A stretch of 64,000 nt of DNA, taken from positions 1-64,000 of the forward strand of contig NZ_JAVAMB010000002.1 in NCBI RefSeq assembly GCF_030730925.1. The letters run 5' to 3'. Position numbers and translations under genes: made by a program. Position 1 is the first letter of the stretch. Each line of letters begins with the position of its first letter. Under the pieces are notes generated by a model. It saw only the letters and a program-made list of their open reading frames with translations. It was not told the origin of the DNA and searched no databases. The stretch is from Flavobacterium sp. DG2-3 (lineage in GTDB: Bacteria; Bacteroidota; Bacteroidia; Flavobacteriales; Flavobacteriaceae). Below are positions 15,696 through 25,109 of this stretch, in pieces.

Positions 15696-18149
15696 ATGTC
15701 AAACCATAAAATACTTACTATTGACAATCTGTCACTTCAAGAATTCGATTCAGAGGCAGAATTAATTCCATTGTTGACTCCAGAAGACGAGGAGGAAATG
15801 AATAATGAAGAACTTCCTGTTTCGCTTCCAATTTTACCTTTACGCAACACCGTTTTATTTCCAGGAGTTGTTATCCCGATTTCTGCTGGAAGAGATAAGT
15901 CTATCAAACTGATTAATGATGCCAATGCAGGCGGAAAAATAATTGGTGTAGTTTCTCAAATTAATGAAGAAGACGAAGATCCGTCAAAAGATGATATTCA
16001 TAAAGTAGGAACTGTGGCGCGTATTTTACGTGTCCTAAAAATGCCTGACGGTAACGTTACGGTTATTCTTCAAGGTAAAAAACGCTTCGAAATTGACGAA
16101 GTGGTTTTAGAAGAACCATACATGACAGCAACTATAAAAGAAGTTGCAGAAGAACGTCCAGATGAAAACGATTCTGAATTTACTGCAATCTTAGATTCGG
16201 TAAAAGAATTAGCGATACAAATTATTAAAGAAAGCCCAAATATTCCTTCGGAGGCTACTTTTGCGATTAAGAATATTGAAAGCCAATCATTCTTGATCAA
16301 TTTTGTTTCTTCTAATATGAATTTATCCGTAAAAGAAAAACAAGGTCTTTTATCGATAAACGGACTGAAAGAGCGTGCTTTAGAGACTTTACGTTATATG
16401 AATGTTGAACTTCAAAAATTAGAATTGAAGAACGACATTCAGTCAAAAGTACGTTTTGATTTAGACCAGCAACAAAGAGAATATTTCCTTCACCAGCAAA
16501 TGAAAACCATTCAAGAAGAATTGGGAGGTGTTTCTCAGGAAGAGGAAATGGACGAAATGGGGCTGAAAGCTAAAACTAAAAAGTGGGACGAAAAGACGCA
16601 GAAGCATTTCGAAAAAGAATTGTCAAAAATGCGTCGTATGAATCCGCAATCTCCAGATTTTGGAATTCAGAGAAACTATTTAGAATTGTTTTTAGAGTTG
16701 CCTTGGGGCGAATATTCTAAAGATAAATTCGATTTAAAACATGCACAGAAAATTTTAGATAAAGATCATTTCGGACTTGATGAAGTTAAGAAAAGAATGA
16801 TCGAGCATTTGGCAGTTTTAAAACTGAGAAATGACATGAAATCGCCAATTATCTGTTTAACTGGGCCTCCTGGAGTTGGTAAAACATCTATCGGGCGTTC
16901 TGTAGCAGAAGCTTTAGGCCGTGAGTATGTACGTATTTCATTAGGAGGTTTACGTGACGAAGCGGAGATTCGCGGACACAGAAAAACGTATATCGGAGCT
17001 ATGCCGGGACGTATCATTCAAAGTTTGAAAAAGGCCGGAACTTCAAATCCAGTGTTTATTTTAGACGAGATTGATAAACTATCAAGCGGTAACAGCGGTG
17101 ATCCATCTTCAGCTTTATTGGAGGTTTTAGATCCAGAGCAAAACAATGCTTTTTATGATAATTTCCTTGAAATGGGATACGATTTATCTAAAGTAATGTT
17201 TATTGCGACTTCAAATAACATGGGAGCAATTCAGCCAGCTTTACGTGACAGAATGGAAGTAATCAAAATGTCGGGCTATACAATTGAAGAGAAAGTTGAA
17301 ATTGCTAAAAGACATTTATTCCCGAAACAATTAGAAGCGCACGGTTTAACATCTAAAGATTTGACAATTGGTAAAAAACAATTGGAAAAAATTGTAGAAG
17401 GTTATACACGTGAATCTGGTGTTCGTAATTTAGAAACTAAAATTGCTCAAGTAATCAGAAATGCTGCAAAATCTGTAGCAATGGAAGAGGAGTACAATAA
17501 AAAAGTAACCGACGAAGATATCGTAGCGATTTTAGGCGTTCCTAGATTAGAAAGAGATAAATACGAAAATAATGATGTTGCGGGTGTTGTAACAGGTTTA
17601 GCTTGGACAAGTGTTGGTGGTGATATTTTGTTTATCGAATCTTTGATTTCTGAAGGAAAAGGAGCTCTAACAATTACAGGAAATTTAGGAACTGTAATGA
17701 AAGAATCTGCCACAATTGCGTTAGAATATATTAAAGCAAATGCTAAGAAATTAGGTGTTAGCACTGAGCTTTTCCAGAAATATAATATTCACTTGCACGT
17801 TCCAGAAGGAGCAACTCCAAAAGACGGACCAAGTGCTGGTATTGCTATGCTTACTTCATTAGTTTCTCTTTTAACTCAGAGAAAAATCAAGAAAAGCCTT
17901 GCTATGACAGGAGAGATCACCCTTCGTGGAAAAGTATTGCCGGTTGGTGGTATTAAAGAAAAAATCTTGGCTGCGAAAAGAGCAGGAATCAAAGAAATTA
18001 TTCTTTGTCATGAAAACAAAAGTGATATTGACGAAATAAAAGCAGAATACTTAGAAGGTTTGAGTTTTCATTATGTGAAAGAAATGAGCGAAGTTTTAGC
18101 TATCGCTTTGACAGATCAGAAAGTAAAAAACGCTAAAGAACTGAAATAA
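15696..18149 (+). CDS. lon: ATP-dependent Lon protease
   Basis: Cytoplasmic AAA+ serine protease degrading misfolded and regulatory proteins. The LON substrate-binding domain is at about 45-240 ([18 protein letters not shown]). Walker [10 protein letters not shown] is near 390 and Walker [10 protein letters not shown] near 450. The catalytic Ser in GPSAGIAM is near 712 and the Lys in [11 protein letters not shown] near 755, the roughly 43-residue spacing known for Lon. The length, 817 aa, is normal with a slightly long acidic N-terminus. It stands alone and ends at a terminator. Confidence 0.98.
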   Translation: MSNHKILTIDNLSLQEFDSEAELIPLLTPEDEEEMNNEELPVSLPILPLRNTVLFPGVVIPISAGRDKSIKLINDANAGGKIIGVVSQINEEDEDPSKDDIHKVGTVARILRVLKMPDGNVTVILQGKKRFEIDEVVLEEPYMTATIKEVAEERPDENDSEFTAILDSVKELAIQIIKESPNIPSEATFAIKNIESQSFLINFVSSNMNLSVKEKQGLLSINGLKERALETLRYMNVELQKLELKNDIQSKVRFDLDQQQREYFLHQQMKTIQEELGGVSQEEEMDEMGLKAKTKKWDEKTQKHFEKELSKMRRMNPQSPDFGIQRNYLELFLELPWGEYSKDKFDLKHAQKILDKDHFGLDEVKKRMIEHLAVLKLRNDMKSPIICLTGPPGVGKTSIGRSVAEALGREYVRISLGGLRDEAEIRGHRKTYIGAMPGRIIQSLKKAGTSNPVFILDEIDKLSSGNSGDPSSALLEVLDPEQNNAFYDNFLEMGYDLSKVMFIATSNNMGAIQPALRDRMEVIKMSGYTIEEKVEIAKRHLFPKQLEAHGLTSKDLTIGKKQLEKIVEGYTRESGVRNLETKIAQVIRNAAKSVAMEEEYNKKVTDEDIVAILGVPRLERDKYENNDVAGVVTGLAWTSVGGDILFIESLISEGKGALTITGNLGTVMKESATIALEYIKANAKKLGVSTELFQKYNIHLHVPEGATPKDGPSAGIAMLTSLVSLLTQRKIKKSLAMTGEITLRGKVLPVGGIKEKILAAKRAGIKEIILCHENKSDIDEIKAEYLEGLSFHYVKEMSEVLAIALTDQKVKNAKELK

Positions 18150-18178
18150 CTTTCAAAAGTTAACTTTCAAATATTTTT

Positions 18179-18231
18179 AAAATCCAAATTACAAATTGCT
18201 CAACAGGCAGTTTGGAATTTGGATTTTTTTA
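18179..18231 (+). terminator. Terminator after lon
   Basis: AAAATCCAAATT pairs with AATTTGGATTTT across a loop containing a second small stem (TTGC...GCAG), followed by T7. Confidence 0.7.
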
Positions 18232-18273
18232 TTGGAATTTTCTAAGAATTTATTTGATGCAATAATTTATTTT

Positions 18274-18299
18274 TTTGGTGTTATATAATTTTATATTTG
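18274..18299 (+). promoter_or_regulatory. Candidate promoter for porQ
   Basis: A perfect -7 element TATATTTG lies at 18292-18299 and a TTTG at 18274-18277. The 14-nt spacer is shorter than usual, so the upstream element is uncertain. The position 38 bp before the 18338 ATG supports that start. Confidence 0.5.
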
Positions 18300-18337
18300 C
18301 AATTGCGTTATTGCCATATAGGTGCCGCCAAAAACAA

Positions 18338-19357
18338 ATGCTTCAAAAAGTTGGTTTATTTTTTATAATCTTAATTTGTTCGTCTTCTTTCGGACAAGTC
18401 GGAGGGCGCTACACCTACCAATTTTTAAACCTAACCACTTCGCCAAGGCAAGCAGCATTAGGAGGAGACGTTATTACAATATATGACGAAGATGTTAATC
18501 AGGCCATGTCTAACCCCGCTCTTATAAACGCAGACATGGACAATCATTTTGCATTAAATTACGGAAGTTATTATGGTGAAGCCTCTTATGGCACAGCGTC
18601 GTATGCCTATACTTATGACAGGCATCTGCAGACTTTTTACGCAGGAGTTACCTATGTGAATTACGGTACATTTGAAGGTTACGACGAAAACGGACAGGCA
18701 ACTTCTAACTTTACTGGAAGTGAAGGTGCGTTATCACTCGGATATGCATACAATATTCCGTATACCGATTTCTACATTGGGGCGAATGCTAAATTAATTA
18801 CATCTTCTTTAGAAACGTATAATTCTATAGGCGGCGCAGCAGATTTAGGCTTTTTGTATGTAGACGTAAGGAACGATCTCAATTTTGCTCTTGTTTTTAG
18901 AAACATGGGAACACAATTCACAACATATTCAGGAATTAAAGAAAATCTGCCATTTAAAATCGTTGCGGGTATTTCACAAGAATTAGAACACGTTCCCATT
19001 CGCTGGCATCTTACACTAGAAAATTTGCAGCAGTGGAATATCTCTTTTTCGAATCCTGTACGCGGAGAAACCAACATCGACGGATCTACAAGCGACGAGA
19101 AAGTGTCTTTTGTAAACAATGCTTTAAGACACGTGACTTTCGGCGTGGAGCTTTTTCCTAAAAAAGCCTTTAATTTTCGAATCGGATATAATTTTAGAAG
19201 AGGTGAGGAATTGAGGGTAGAAGAACAGCGTAATTTCTCTGGTGTTTCATTAGGTTTTGGTTTAAAAATGAATAAGTTAAGATTTAACTATTCGTATTCT
19301 AGATATACTTTGGCGGCTAATACAAGTCTTTTTGGTTTAACATTAAATTTTCAATAA
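18338..19357 (+). CDS. porQ: Type IX secretion system protein PorQ
   Basis: 339-residue outer-membrane beta-barrel protein. The start at 18338 gives a clean signal peptide (ending SSFGQ); the 21 upstream codons overlap the promoter. The mature N-terminus YQFLNLTTSPRQAALGG and the DVNQAMSNPALIN segment are typical of PorQ/PorV-like FadL-fold proteins. PorQ belongs to the T9SS attachment complex with PorU, PorV and PorZ, which fixes cargo to the cell surface. Location next to cmk is the usual arrangement in Bacteroidota. Aromatic-ended strands continue to the last residues (LFGLTLNFQ). Confidence 0.93.
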   Translation: MLQKVGLFFIILICSSSFGQVGGRYTYQFLNLTTSPRQAALGGDVITIYDEDVNQAMSNPALINADMDNHFALNYGSYYGEASYGTASYAYTYDRHLQTFYAGVTYVNYGTFEGYDENGQATSNFTGSEGALSLGYAYNIPYTDFYIGANAKLITSSLETYNSIGGAADLGFLYVDVRNDLNFALVFRNMGTQFTTYSGIKENLPFKIVAGISQELEHVPIRWHLTLENLQQWNISFSNPVRGETNIDGSTSDEKVSFVNNALRHVTFGVELFPKKAFNFRIGYNFRRGEELRVEEQRNFSGVSLGFGLKMNKLRFNYSYSRYTLAANTSLFGLTLNFQ

Positions 19358-19361
19358 CTGC

Positions 19362-19964
19362 ATGAAACTGTTTTATTTGGTTTTGTTTATGACAGTAAGC
19401 TTTTTTACGGGATCTAAACTTTCTTTTAAAGAAGAAGAAGCTATTTCTACTGTGGAATTGGAAAGAATTAACAGCAGAATCACTAGCATCAAAAGCATGA
19501 TTGGTACTGATCCTAAATACAATCAAAAAATTGCTTTTCTGATTGACATGAAAGTTCCTTCGGGAAAGAATCGCTCTTTTGTTTACGATTTGAAGAAAAA
19601 TGAAGTTATCGATCAAGGACTTGTAGCGCACGGTTCTGGCTCAGAAACAGGAGTAAGAGGAGTATTAAAATTTAGTAATGCTCCAAATTCTAACTGCACT
19701 TCTCTAGGCAGATATGCTGTTGGAAAAACATATAAAGGTATTTTTGGAAAAGCGTATCGATTGGCTGGCTTAGAAGAAACGAATAATAATGCTTTGAAAA
19801 GAGCAATTGTACTGCACCATTATTCTGCGGTTCCTTATGAGGAACAAGATTACTACATAAGCAACAGTCATGGATGTCCAATGATAAATGAACAGTTTTT
19901 TAAAAGAATAGAAAAGATTATAGATAATTCCAAATCTAATATTCTTATGGATATTTACTATTAA
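19362..19964 (+). CDS. L,D-transpeptidase-like protein (YkuD_2 type), copy 1
   Basis: 200-residue exported protein. It has an N-terminal signal/anchor, then LVAHGSGSETG, FSNAPNSNCTSLGRY and a C-terminal IVLHHYSAVP ... SNSHGCPMI block. The Cys in SHGCP (about residue 168) would be the nucleophile of a murein L,D-transpeptidase. These enzymes make 3-3 cross-links or attach proteins to peptidoglycan; the actual reaction here is inferred. It starts 4 bp after porQ, so it is co-transcribed with a T9SS gene. The following gene is a close paralogue. Confidence 0.82.
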   Translation: MKLFYLVLFMTVSFFTGSKLSFKEEEAISTVELERINSRITSIKSMIGTDPKYNQKIAFLIDMKVPSGKNRSFVYDLKKNEVIDQGLVAHGSGSETGVRGVLKFSNAPNSNCTSLGRYAVGKTYKGIFGKAYRLAGLEETNNNALKRAIVLHHYSAVPYEEQDYYISNSHGCPMINEQFFKRIEKIIDNSKSNILMDIYY

Positions 19965-19990
19965 TTAGTTTTTTTTTGAGTCTTAAACCA

Positions 19991-20596
19991 ATGAAAAAAG
20001 TAATAATTGTATTTCTTTTTATTCTGGCGCTTTCTGCTGCATATTTATTGTTTTATGATGTTAAAGAAATTGGTTCGCTATCTTCTGATAATAAACGAAT
20101 TGAATCTCAAATTACAGCAGTAAAAAAAATGATAAATCAAAATCCTCGCTATAATAACCAAATCGCCTTTTTTATCGATATGAAGATCCCTTCAGGAAAG
20201 AATAGATTTTTTGTTTATGATTTTAAAGCAAATAAAATTATTGATAAAGGTTTGGTGGCTCATGGATCTGGTTCTGAAACTGGTGTTAAAGGGAAACTTC
20301 GTTTTAGCAATGTCCCAAATTCTTTAAGTACGTCATTGGGAAAATATTCTATTGGAAATTCCTATTATGGCAAATTCGGAAAAGCTTATAGGTTGTATGG
20401 ATTAGACGAAACCAATAATAATGCTTTTAAACGCGATATCGTTTTTCATTACTATTATGATGTTCCATATAAGGAGAAAGATGGCTACATTTGCAATAGT
20501 TATGGCTGTCCGATGGTAAATAAAAAATACTTTGATAGAATATCAAAACTAATTGATAGTTCTGAATCGGATATTTTAATGAGCATTTATTACTAG
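19991..20596 (+). CDS. L,D-transpeptidase-like protein, copy 2
   Basis: 201 residues from the ATG at 19991, which begins a good signal/anchor helix (MKKVIIVFLFILALSAAYLL). It is collinear with copy 1 through the whole catalytic domain: LVAHGSGSETGVKG, FSNVPNSLSTSLGKYSIG, then SNSYGCPMV. The nucleophile Cys is kept, but SHGC is SYGC and HHYS is HYYY. The frame is intact, so it is probably functional but may be altered. It is a tandem duplicate in the porQ-cmk interval. Confidence 0.8.
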   Translation: MKKVIIVFLFILALSAAYLLFYDVKEIGSLSSDNKRIESQITAVKKMINQNPRYNNQIAFFIDMKIPSGKNRFFVYDFKANKIIDKGLVAHGSGSETGVKGKLRFSNVPNSLSTSLGKYSIGNSYYGKFGKAYRLYGLDETNNNAFKRDIVFHYYYDVPYKEKDGYICNSYGCPMVNKKYFDRISKLIDSSESDILMSIYY

Positions 20597-20635
20597 AACC
20601 AGTCTTTAAAAGAATAAAAATTAAAAAATAAAAAA

Positions 20636-21328
20636 TTGAAAAAAATTACCATTGCTATCGACGGATTTTCATCTACAGGAAAAAGTACTCTTGCCAAACA
20701 ATTGGCAAAAGAGTTAGAATATGTTTATGTAGATACTGGAGCGATGTATCGTGCTGTGGCTTATTTTGCGATGCAACATGATTTGATAAATGCGGAATTC
20801 TTTAAAAAAGAAGCTTTAATTGAAGCATTGGCAGATATAAAATTAGAGTTTAGATTTAATACTGATCTAGGTTTTGCTGAAATGTATTTAAATGGTGAGA
20901 ATGTCGAAAAACAAATTAGAACTATTGAAGTTTCTAATTTTGTGAGCACAGTTGCTGCAGTTTCTGAGGTTCGCGCTAAGTTGGTAGAGCAACAGCAGGA
21001 AATGGGAACGAACAAAGCTATAGTGATGGATGGAAGAGATATTGGAACGGTAGTTTTCCCTAACGCTGAATTGAAAATTTTTATGACCGCAAGTGCAGAA
21101 ACACGTGCGCAAAGACGTTTTGATGAACTACAGCAAAAAGGCGATAAGGTGTCTTATGAAGAAGTTTTAAAAAATGTAGTTGATAGAGATTACATGGATA
21201 CGCATCGTGAAGATTCTCCTCTAATAATCGCCGACGACGCAATTGAGATTGATAATTCTTACTTAAATAAAGAAGAACAATTTACAGCTGTTTTAGAATT
21301 AGTGAATGATGTTGTTAAAACGATATAA
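20636..21328 (+). CDS. cmk: Cytidylate kinase
   Basis: Phosphorylates CMP and dCMP with ATP in pyrimidine nucleotide salvage and synthesis. The P-loop DGFSSTGKSTLAK is at residues 8-20, followed by YVDTGAMYRAVA, the CMP-site DGRDIGTVVFPNA and the LID segment RRFDELQ. At 230 aa it is standard. The start is a TTG at 20636; no closer ATG exists before the P-loop and the N-terminus KKITIAIDG is canonical. It is in the porQ operon, 39 bp after the second transpeptidase-like gene. Confidence 0.96.
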   Translation: MKKITIAIDGFSSTGKSTLAKQLAKELEYVYVDTGAMYRAVAYFAMQHDLINAEFFKKEALIEALADIKLEFRFNTDLGFAEMYLNGENVEKQIRTIEVSNFVSTVAAVSEVRAKLVEQQQEMGTNKAIVMDGRDIGTVVFPNAELKIFMTASAETRAQRRFDELQQKGDKVSYEEVLKNVVDRDYMDTHREDSPLIIADDAIEIDNSYLNKEEQFTAVLELVNDVVKTI

Positions 21329-21396
21329 TTTTTTGCAGATATTATTTTTAATGGTAGTTTTACCGCTTCATTTTACTTTAAAGACAATTTCATTAT

Positions 21397-22770
21397 ATGG
21401 GAATTAAAAACAGGTTGATTTTTATGAGCTTTCTTCAATTTTTTGTTTGGGGAGCTTGGCTTATCACAATTGGAAATTATTGGTTTGGAACCAAAAATTG
21501 GGAAGGAACACAATTTGGTTTAGTATTTGGAACCATGGGAATTGCTTCTTTATTCATGCCTACATTAACCGGAATTATTGCCGACAGATGGGTAAACGCT
21601 GAAAAATTATATGGAGTTCTTCATATTTTATATGCAGTAGTTTTATTTGGAATTGCACAAGTTACAACACCAGATACTTTTATTATTGTAATGCTTTTGG
21701 CTATGTGCTGTTACATGCCAACAATTGCTTTGAGTAATTCGATATCGTATACTTCACTTAAATTAAATAATAAAAACATCGTAAAAGATTTCCCGCCTAT
21801 TCGCGTTTGGGGAACAATCGGTTTTATTGTTGCGATGTGGATCACCAATCTAAGCGGAAGTAAAGCGACAGAGTACCAGTTTTATATTGCTGGAATTGGA
21901 GGTTTAATTCTTGGAGTTTACGCTTTTACTTTGCCAAAATGTGAGCCACAGCGTTTAATCAAAGAAAATGCTACTTGGATAGAAACTTTTGGTTTAGAAT
22001 CTTTCAAATTGTTTGCTAATTACAAAATGGCTTTGTTCTTTGTGTTTTCTATGTTTTTAGGAGGAGCATTGCAATTGACAAACGCTTACGGAGATGTATT
22101 TTTGGATGAATTCAAACATTTTCCAAAATATGCAGATTCATTTGTAATTCAATATTCGACTATTATTATGTCAATCTCTCAAGTTTCTGAGACATTGTTT
22201 ATTTTAGCGATTCCATTTTTCTTAAGACGTTTCGGAATCAAACAAGTTATGCTAATTAGTATGCTGGCTTGGGTTTTGCGTTTCGGATTATTTGCGTTTG
22301 GAGATCCTGTAAATGGTTTATGGATGATTATCTTGTCTTGTATCGTATACGGAATGGCATTTGATTTCTTTAATATTTCTGGTTCATTATTCGTAGAAAG
22401 TAATACTGATTCTAAAATTCGTTCATCAGCACAAGGATTGTTTATGATGATGACAAATGGAGTAGGAGCGGTTTTAGGAAGTTTGACTTCAGGCTGGGCA
22501 ATTGACCGTTTCTTTACAAAGTCGTTTACTACCACTACAGAATTAGCTGGATTTTTACAGACAGACGCCTCTAACGAAAAAATGGCAGAGTTTGTCAAAA
22601 GTCAAGGAAATACAATTAATGACGGAGTTTTTGCAAATCCAGTTCTAATGAAAGACTGGCATACGATCTGGCTTTCATTTGCGATTTATGCTTTAGTAAT
22701 TGCGATTGCTTTTGCTGTTTTATTTAAACATAAACATGATCCGAAGGAAATTGAGAATTTGAGTCATTAA
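21397..22770 (+). CDS. Nucleoside permease (MFS, nucleoside:H+ symporter family)
   Basis: 457 residues with about 12 transmembrane helices. The N-terminal FLQFFVWGAWLITIGNYWFG, ATGIIADRWV-like loop (TGIIADRWVNAEK) and CYMPTIALSNSISY match the NupG/XapB family of proton-driven nucleoside importers in the inner membrane. It follows cmk by 68 bp, so uptake of nucleosides and phosphorylation of CMP may be linked. The exact nucleoside preference is unknown. It ends at a strong terminator. Confidence 0.9.
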   Translation: MGIKNRLIFMSFLQFFVWGAWLITIGNYWFGTKNWEGTQFGLVFGTMGIASLFMPTLTGIIADRWVNAEKLYGVLHILYAVVLFGIAQVTTPDTFIIVMLLAMCCYMPTIALSNSISYTSLKLNNKNIVKDFPPIRVWGTIGFIVAMWITNLSGSKATEYQFYIAGIGGLILGVYAFTLPKCEPQRLIKENATWIETFGLESFKLFANYKMALFFVFSMFLGGALQLTNAYGDVFLDEFKHFPKYADSFVIQYSTIIMSISQVSETLFILAIPFFLRRFGIKQVMLISMLAWVLRFGLFAFGDPVNGLWMIILSCIVYGMAFDFFNISGSLFVESNTDSKIRSSAQGLFMMMTNGVGAVLGSLTSGWAIDRFFTKSFTTTTELAGFLQTDASNEKMAEFVKSQGNTINDGVFANPVLMKDWHTIWLSFAIYALVIAIAFAVLFKHKHDPKEIENLSH

Positions 22771-22789
22771 AAATTCTTATAATTATTTG

Positions 22790-22824
22790 AATCCTATTTT
22801 CAGATCTGAAAATAGGATTTTTTT
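22790..22824 (+). terminator. Terminator after the nucleoside permease
   Basis: AATCCTATTTTCAG pairs with CTGAAAATAGGATT and is followed by a T run. Confidence 0.85.
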
Positions 22825-22907
22825 ATGTCTCCTTCTTCATTTAAGAATGGGCTCTGGAGCAAATATATTTCTTTACTAAAAGAATTTTATTTATTTGGGT
22901 ATACAAT

Positions 22908-23396
22908 ATGGATATTAAAAAAAATACGTTTTTTATTCTTTTATTTTTTATGCTTAGTTGTAATAAAAAAGAAGATTTTAAGCCAACAGTTAAACTTGAT
23001 TTAATTTTAAAAAACGAGAAATTAAAAAAAGATTATACTGAATTCAGGTTTGATAACGTTTATTTGTTGTCAGGGATAGAGAAAAAACAAAGTTTTATCA
23101 ATTTTTCTAAAGAGACAAATATTGATGAACTTGTTTTGATGACAGAATGCGAAAAACCAATCGTAAGATGTTTTGCATTTAAAGTATTAGTAGAAAAAGA
23201 TTATTCTAGAATTCGTGAGGTATTATTTAAACATCTAAATGATAATGAATATGTTGATATTTATCATCCTCCATGTATTAGAATGAATGAAATGGTTAAA
23301 GTTTATATGTTGCAGCAATTGGATCCATTTTCAAATAGCAAAATGAAATTTAGTAGGACTGAGTACGATCACATCTATGCTGAGTTATTTAAATAA
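22908..23396 (+). CDS. Small lipoprotein of unknown function
   Basis: 162 residues. The N-terminus NTFFILLFFMLSCNKKED is a lipoprotein signal with the lipidated Cys near residue 18. The rest is charged and helical, with a HEAT-like piece around RCFAFKVLVEKDYSRIREVLFKHL, which resembles the adaptor repeats found in some Bacteroidota lipoproteins. I do not recognise the family. It is flanked by a terminator upstream and a palindrome-rich spacer downstream, so it is a single-gene unit. Its AT content is slightly higher than that of its neighbours. Confidence 0.65.
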   Translation: MDIKKNTFFILLFFMLSCNKKEDFKPTVKLDLILKNEKLKKDYTEFRFDNVYLLSGIEKKQSFINFSKETNIDELVLMTECEKPIVRCFAFKVLVEKDYSRIREVLFKHLNDNEYVDIYHPPCIRMNEMVKVYMLQQLDPFSNSKMKFSRTEYDHIYAELFK

Positions 23397-23431
23397 TTTA
23401 AACAAAGACTATTTGTATTATATAGTGTTGC

Positions 23432-23460
23432 AACCCGACAGGTTTTTAGAACCCGGTTTG
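23432..23460 (+). repeat. Type 1 palindrome, decayed copy
   Basis: AACCCGACAGGTTTTTAGAA is followed by CCCGGTTTG. The left arm is intact and the right arm has lost about four bases relative to the perfect copy at 23653-23685. Confidence 0.7.
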
Positions 23461-23476
23461 TTGTTTAAAACTTTAT

Positions 23477-23504
23477 CCTGCAAGGTTTCCGAAACCTTGT
23501 AGGT
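23477..23504 (+). repeat. Type 2 palindrome (CCTGCAAGGTTTC)
   Basis: CCTGCAAGGTTTC pairs with GAAACCTTGTAGG. It reads as the reverse complement partner of the unit at 23596-23623. Confidence 0.8.
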
Positions 23505-23595
23505 ATATCGAAAACCTAATTAGGTCTTTAAGTCTAACTGTTTTAAAAAGTTTTTACTAAACGGTGATAAATTACAATAAATACGAAAAATAAAT

Positions 23596-23623
23596 ACCTA
23601 CAAGGTTTTGGAAACCTTGCAGG
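23596..23623 (+). repeat. Type 2 palindrome, second copy
   Basis: ACCTACAAGGTTTTGG is followed by AAACCTTGCAGG, nearly self-complementary and nearly identical to the reverse complement of the copy at 23477-23504. Confidence 0.8.
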
Positions 23624-23652
23624 AAATTCGAACTTTATGGGATTAACGATTT

Positions 23653-23685
23653 AAACCCGACAGGTTTTAAAAACCTGTCGGGTTT
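23653..23685 (+). repeat. Type 1 palindrome, perfect copy
   Basis: AAACCCGACAGGTTTT is followed by AAAACCTGTCGGGTTT, a full inverted repeat with 15- to 16-base arms. There is no following T run, so it is a repeat rather than a plain terminator. Confidence 0.85.
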
Positions 23686-23753
23686 GTCGTCTGGTGTGCT
23701 TGTGTATTAAATAAAATAATAACTTAGTGCCTCATTATTAATAACATAAAAAA

Positions 23754-25013
23754 ATGCTAAAACTTAAGTTTTATATTTTGCTTTTGATCGGTACTTTGGG
23801 GTTTGCTCAAAACAAAGCTTTGTATGATAAAAGTATAGAAGCATATAAAAATAAGGACTATGTTTTGTTCCTTCGGTTGGCAAAACAATTGGACAGTATT
23901 CGGCCAATGCATCCTGCTTTTACTTATAATTTAGCGTCGGCTTATGCTTTGAATGGAAAGAAAGAGGAAGCTTTATCTGTTTTGAAAAATATGGTTCTAG
24001 CAAATAATACTGTTTCTTTTGAAGAGGATACGGATTTTGCTTCTATCAAAAACGATAAGGATTTTAAGGATTTGGAATCACTCAAAATTTTGCAATCTAA
24101 GAAAATAGAGAATTCAGTTGAAAAACTTTGTCTTTCTGAGAAAGGATTGCATCCAGAAGGATTATTTTATTTGGAGAAACAAAAGCTTTGGTTGTCGTCG
24201 AGCATTAGAGATAAAAAGATTGTTTCTTTTGATGCGTCTGGAAAATGTTCTGATTGGTTTACAGATTGTTTGTATTCGGTTTTTGCCTTAAAAGCAGATC
24301 GTGATGAAAAATATTTGTTTGTCGCTTGTTCTGCAATTCCTGAAATGAAAGGTTTTAAAAAAGAATTGGATGGAAAAAGTGAGATCTTAAAAATTGAAAT
24401 TGCTTCAAAAAAAGTGGTGAAAAGATATTTTATTGAAGGAAATCATGTTTTTGGTGATCTTGTAATAAGTAAATCTAACGAAGTTTATATTTCAGATAGT
24501 ACTGAGCCCATAATTTATAAAATTGAAAAAGAGAATTTAGTTTTATGGAAAGATTTGAGAAATCAAGCTTTTAATTTGCAAGGTATTACATTTAATAAAG
24601 ACGAATCAAAATTGTTTGTTGCAGATTATTTAAAAGGAATTGCAGTTATCGATATAAAGAATAAAAAGGAATCTTGGTTGGTATTTCCAATTGATGCTTC
24701 CAGAAAAGGTATTGACGGATTGGTTTTTTATAAAAAATCATTGATTGCCATTCAGAATGGAGTAGTGCCGATTAGGATTGCAGCGTTTAAACTGAATGAA
24801 ACGGAAACAAAAATAGTTGACTTTAAGGTTTTGGATAATAATAGAGAAGCCTTTAATGAGCCAGCTTTGGCGGTTTTGGTTAAAAATAAAATCTATTTTT
24901 TTGCCAATTCACCTTGGAAGTTTTATGATAAAAACTTTCAGCTCGACGAGAGTAAATTCGATAACCCAAAATTGTTTGAACTTGATTTGGAGAAATCTTT
25001 ATCAAAGTTTTAA
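23754..25013 (+). CDS. Secreted TPR plus SMP-30-like beta-propeller protein
   Basis: 419 residues with a signal peptide (1-18, ending GFAQ). Residues about 20-95 form a TPR-like helical pair (YDKSIEAYKNKDYVLFLRLA, then AFTYNLASAYALNGKKEEAL). The remainder is a propeller of the SMP-30/gluconolactonase or NHL type: LHPEGLFYL, DEKYLFVACSA, GDLVISKSNEVYISDS, LQGITFNKDESKLFVADY. Catalytic activity cannot be told. It is probably periplasmic. A palindromic repeat and a structured RNA-like element follow on the same strand. Confidence 0.75.
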   Translation: MLKLKFYILLLIGTLGFAQNKALYDKSIEAYKNKDYVLFLRLAKQLDSIRPMHPAFTYNLASAYALNGKKEEALSVLKNMVLANNTVSFEEDTDFASIKNDKDFKDLESLKILQSKKIENSVEKLCLSEKGLHPEGLFYLEKQKLWLSSSIRDKKIVSFDASGKCSDWFTDCLYSVFALKADRDEKYLFVACSAIPEMKGFKKELDGKSEILKIEIASKKVVKRYFIEGNHVFGDLVISKSNEVYISDSTEPIIYKIEKENLVLWKDLRNQAFNLQGITFNKDESKLFVADYLKGIAVIDIKNKKESWLVFPIDASRKGIDGLVFYKKSLIAIQNGVVPIRIAAFKLNETETKIVDFKVLDNNREAFNEPALAVLVKNKIYFFANSPWKFYDKNFQLDESKFDNPKLFELDLEKSLSKF

Positions 25014-25039
25014 AATTGATATAGATAGTTACAAGTCGT

Positions 25040-25070
25040 AAACCCGACAGGTTTTGAAAACCTTGCAGGA
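25040..25070 (+). repeat. Chimeric palindrome: type 1 left arm, type 2 right arm
   Basis: AAACCCGACAGGTTTT matches the left arm of the unit at 23653. GAAAACCTTGCAGGA matches the right arm of the unit at 23596. Only the central AAGGTTTT/AAAACCTT part remains complementary. Confidence 0.75.
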
Positions 25071-25109
25071 AGGGGTTCAAAAGGTATTATGAAAACTAAA
25101 ATTTCTAAT

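Larger units (their letters stand above)
23397..23753. other. 357-bp intergenic stretch filled with palindromic repeats
   Basis: It contains four palindromic units (annotated separately) in the order type 1, type 2, type 2, type 1, and no credible ORF. I see no clear TAnnTTTG promoter for the next gene. The nested order could let the whole stretch fold into one long structure. Confidence 0.75.

Noticed and set aside
19991..20596. Second transpeptidase-like gene as a pseudogene
   Set aside because: The frame is intact with a good signal sequence and the nucleophilic Cys; only secondary His positions changed, which can vary in this subfamily.
23432..23685. Possible short CRISPR array
   Set aside because: The units are palindromic, of two kinds, unequally spaced, and lack repeat-spacer regularity; no cas gene is near.
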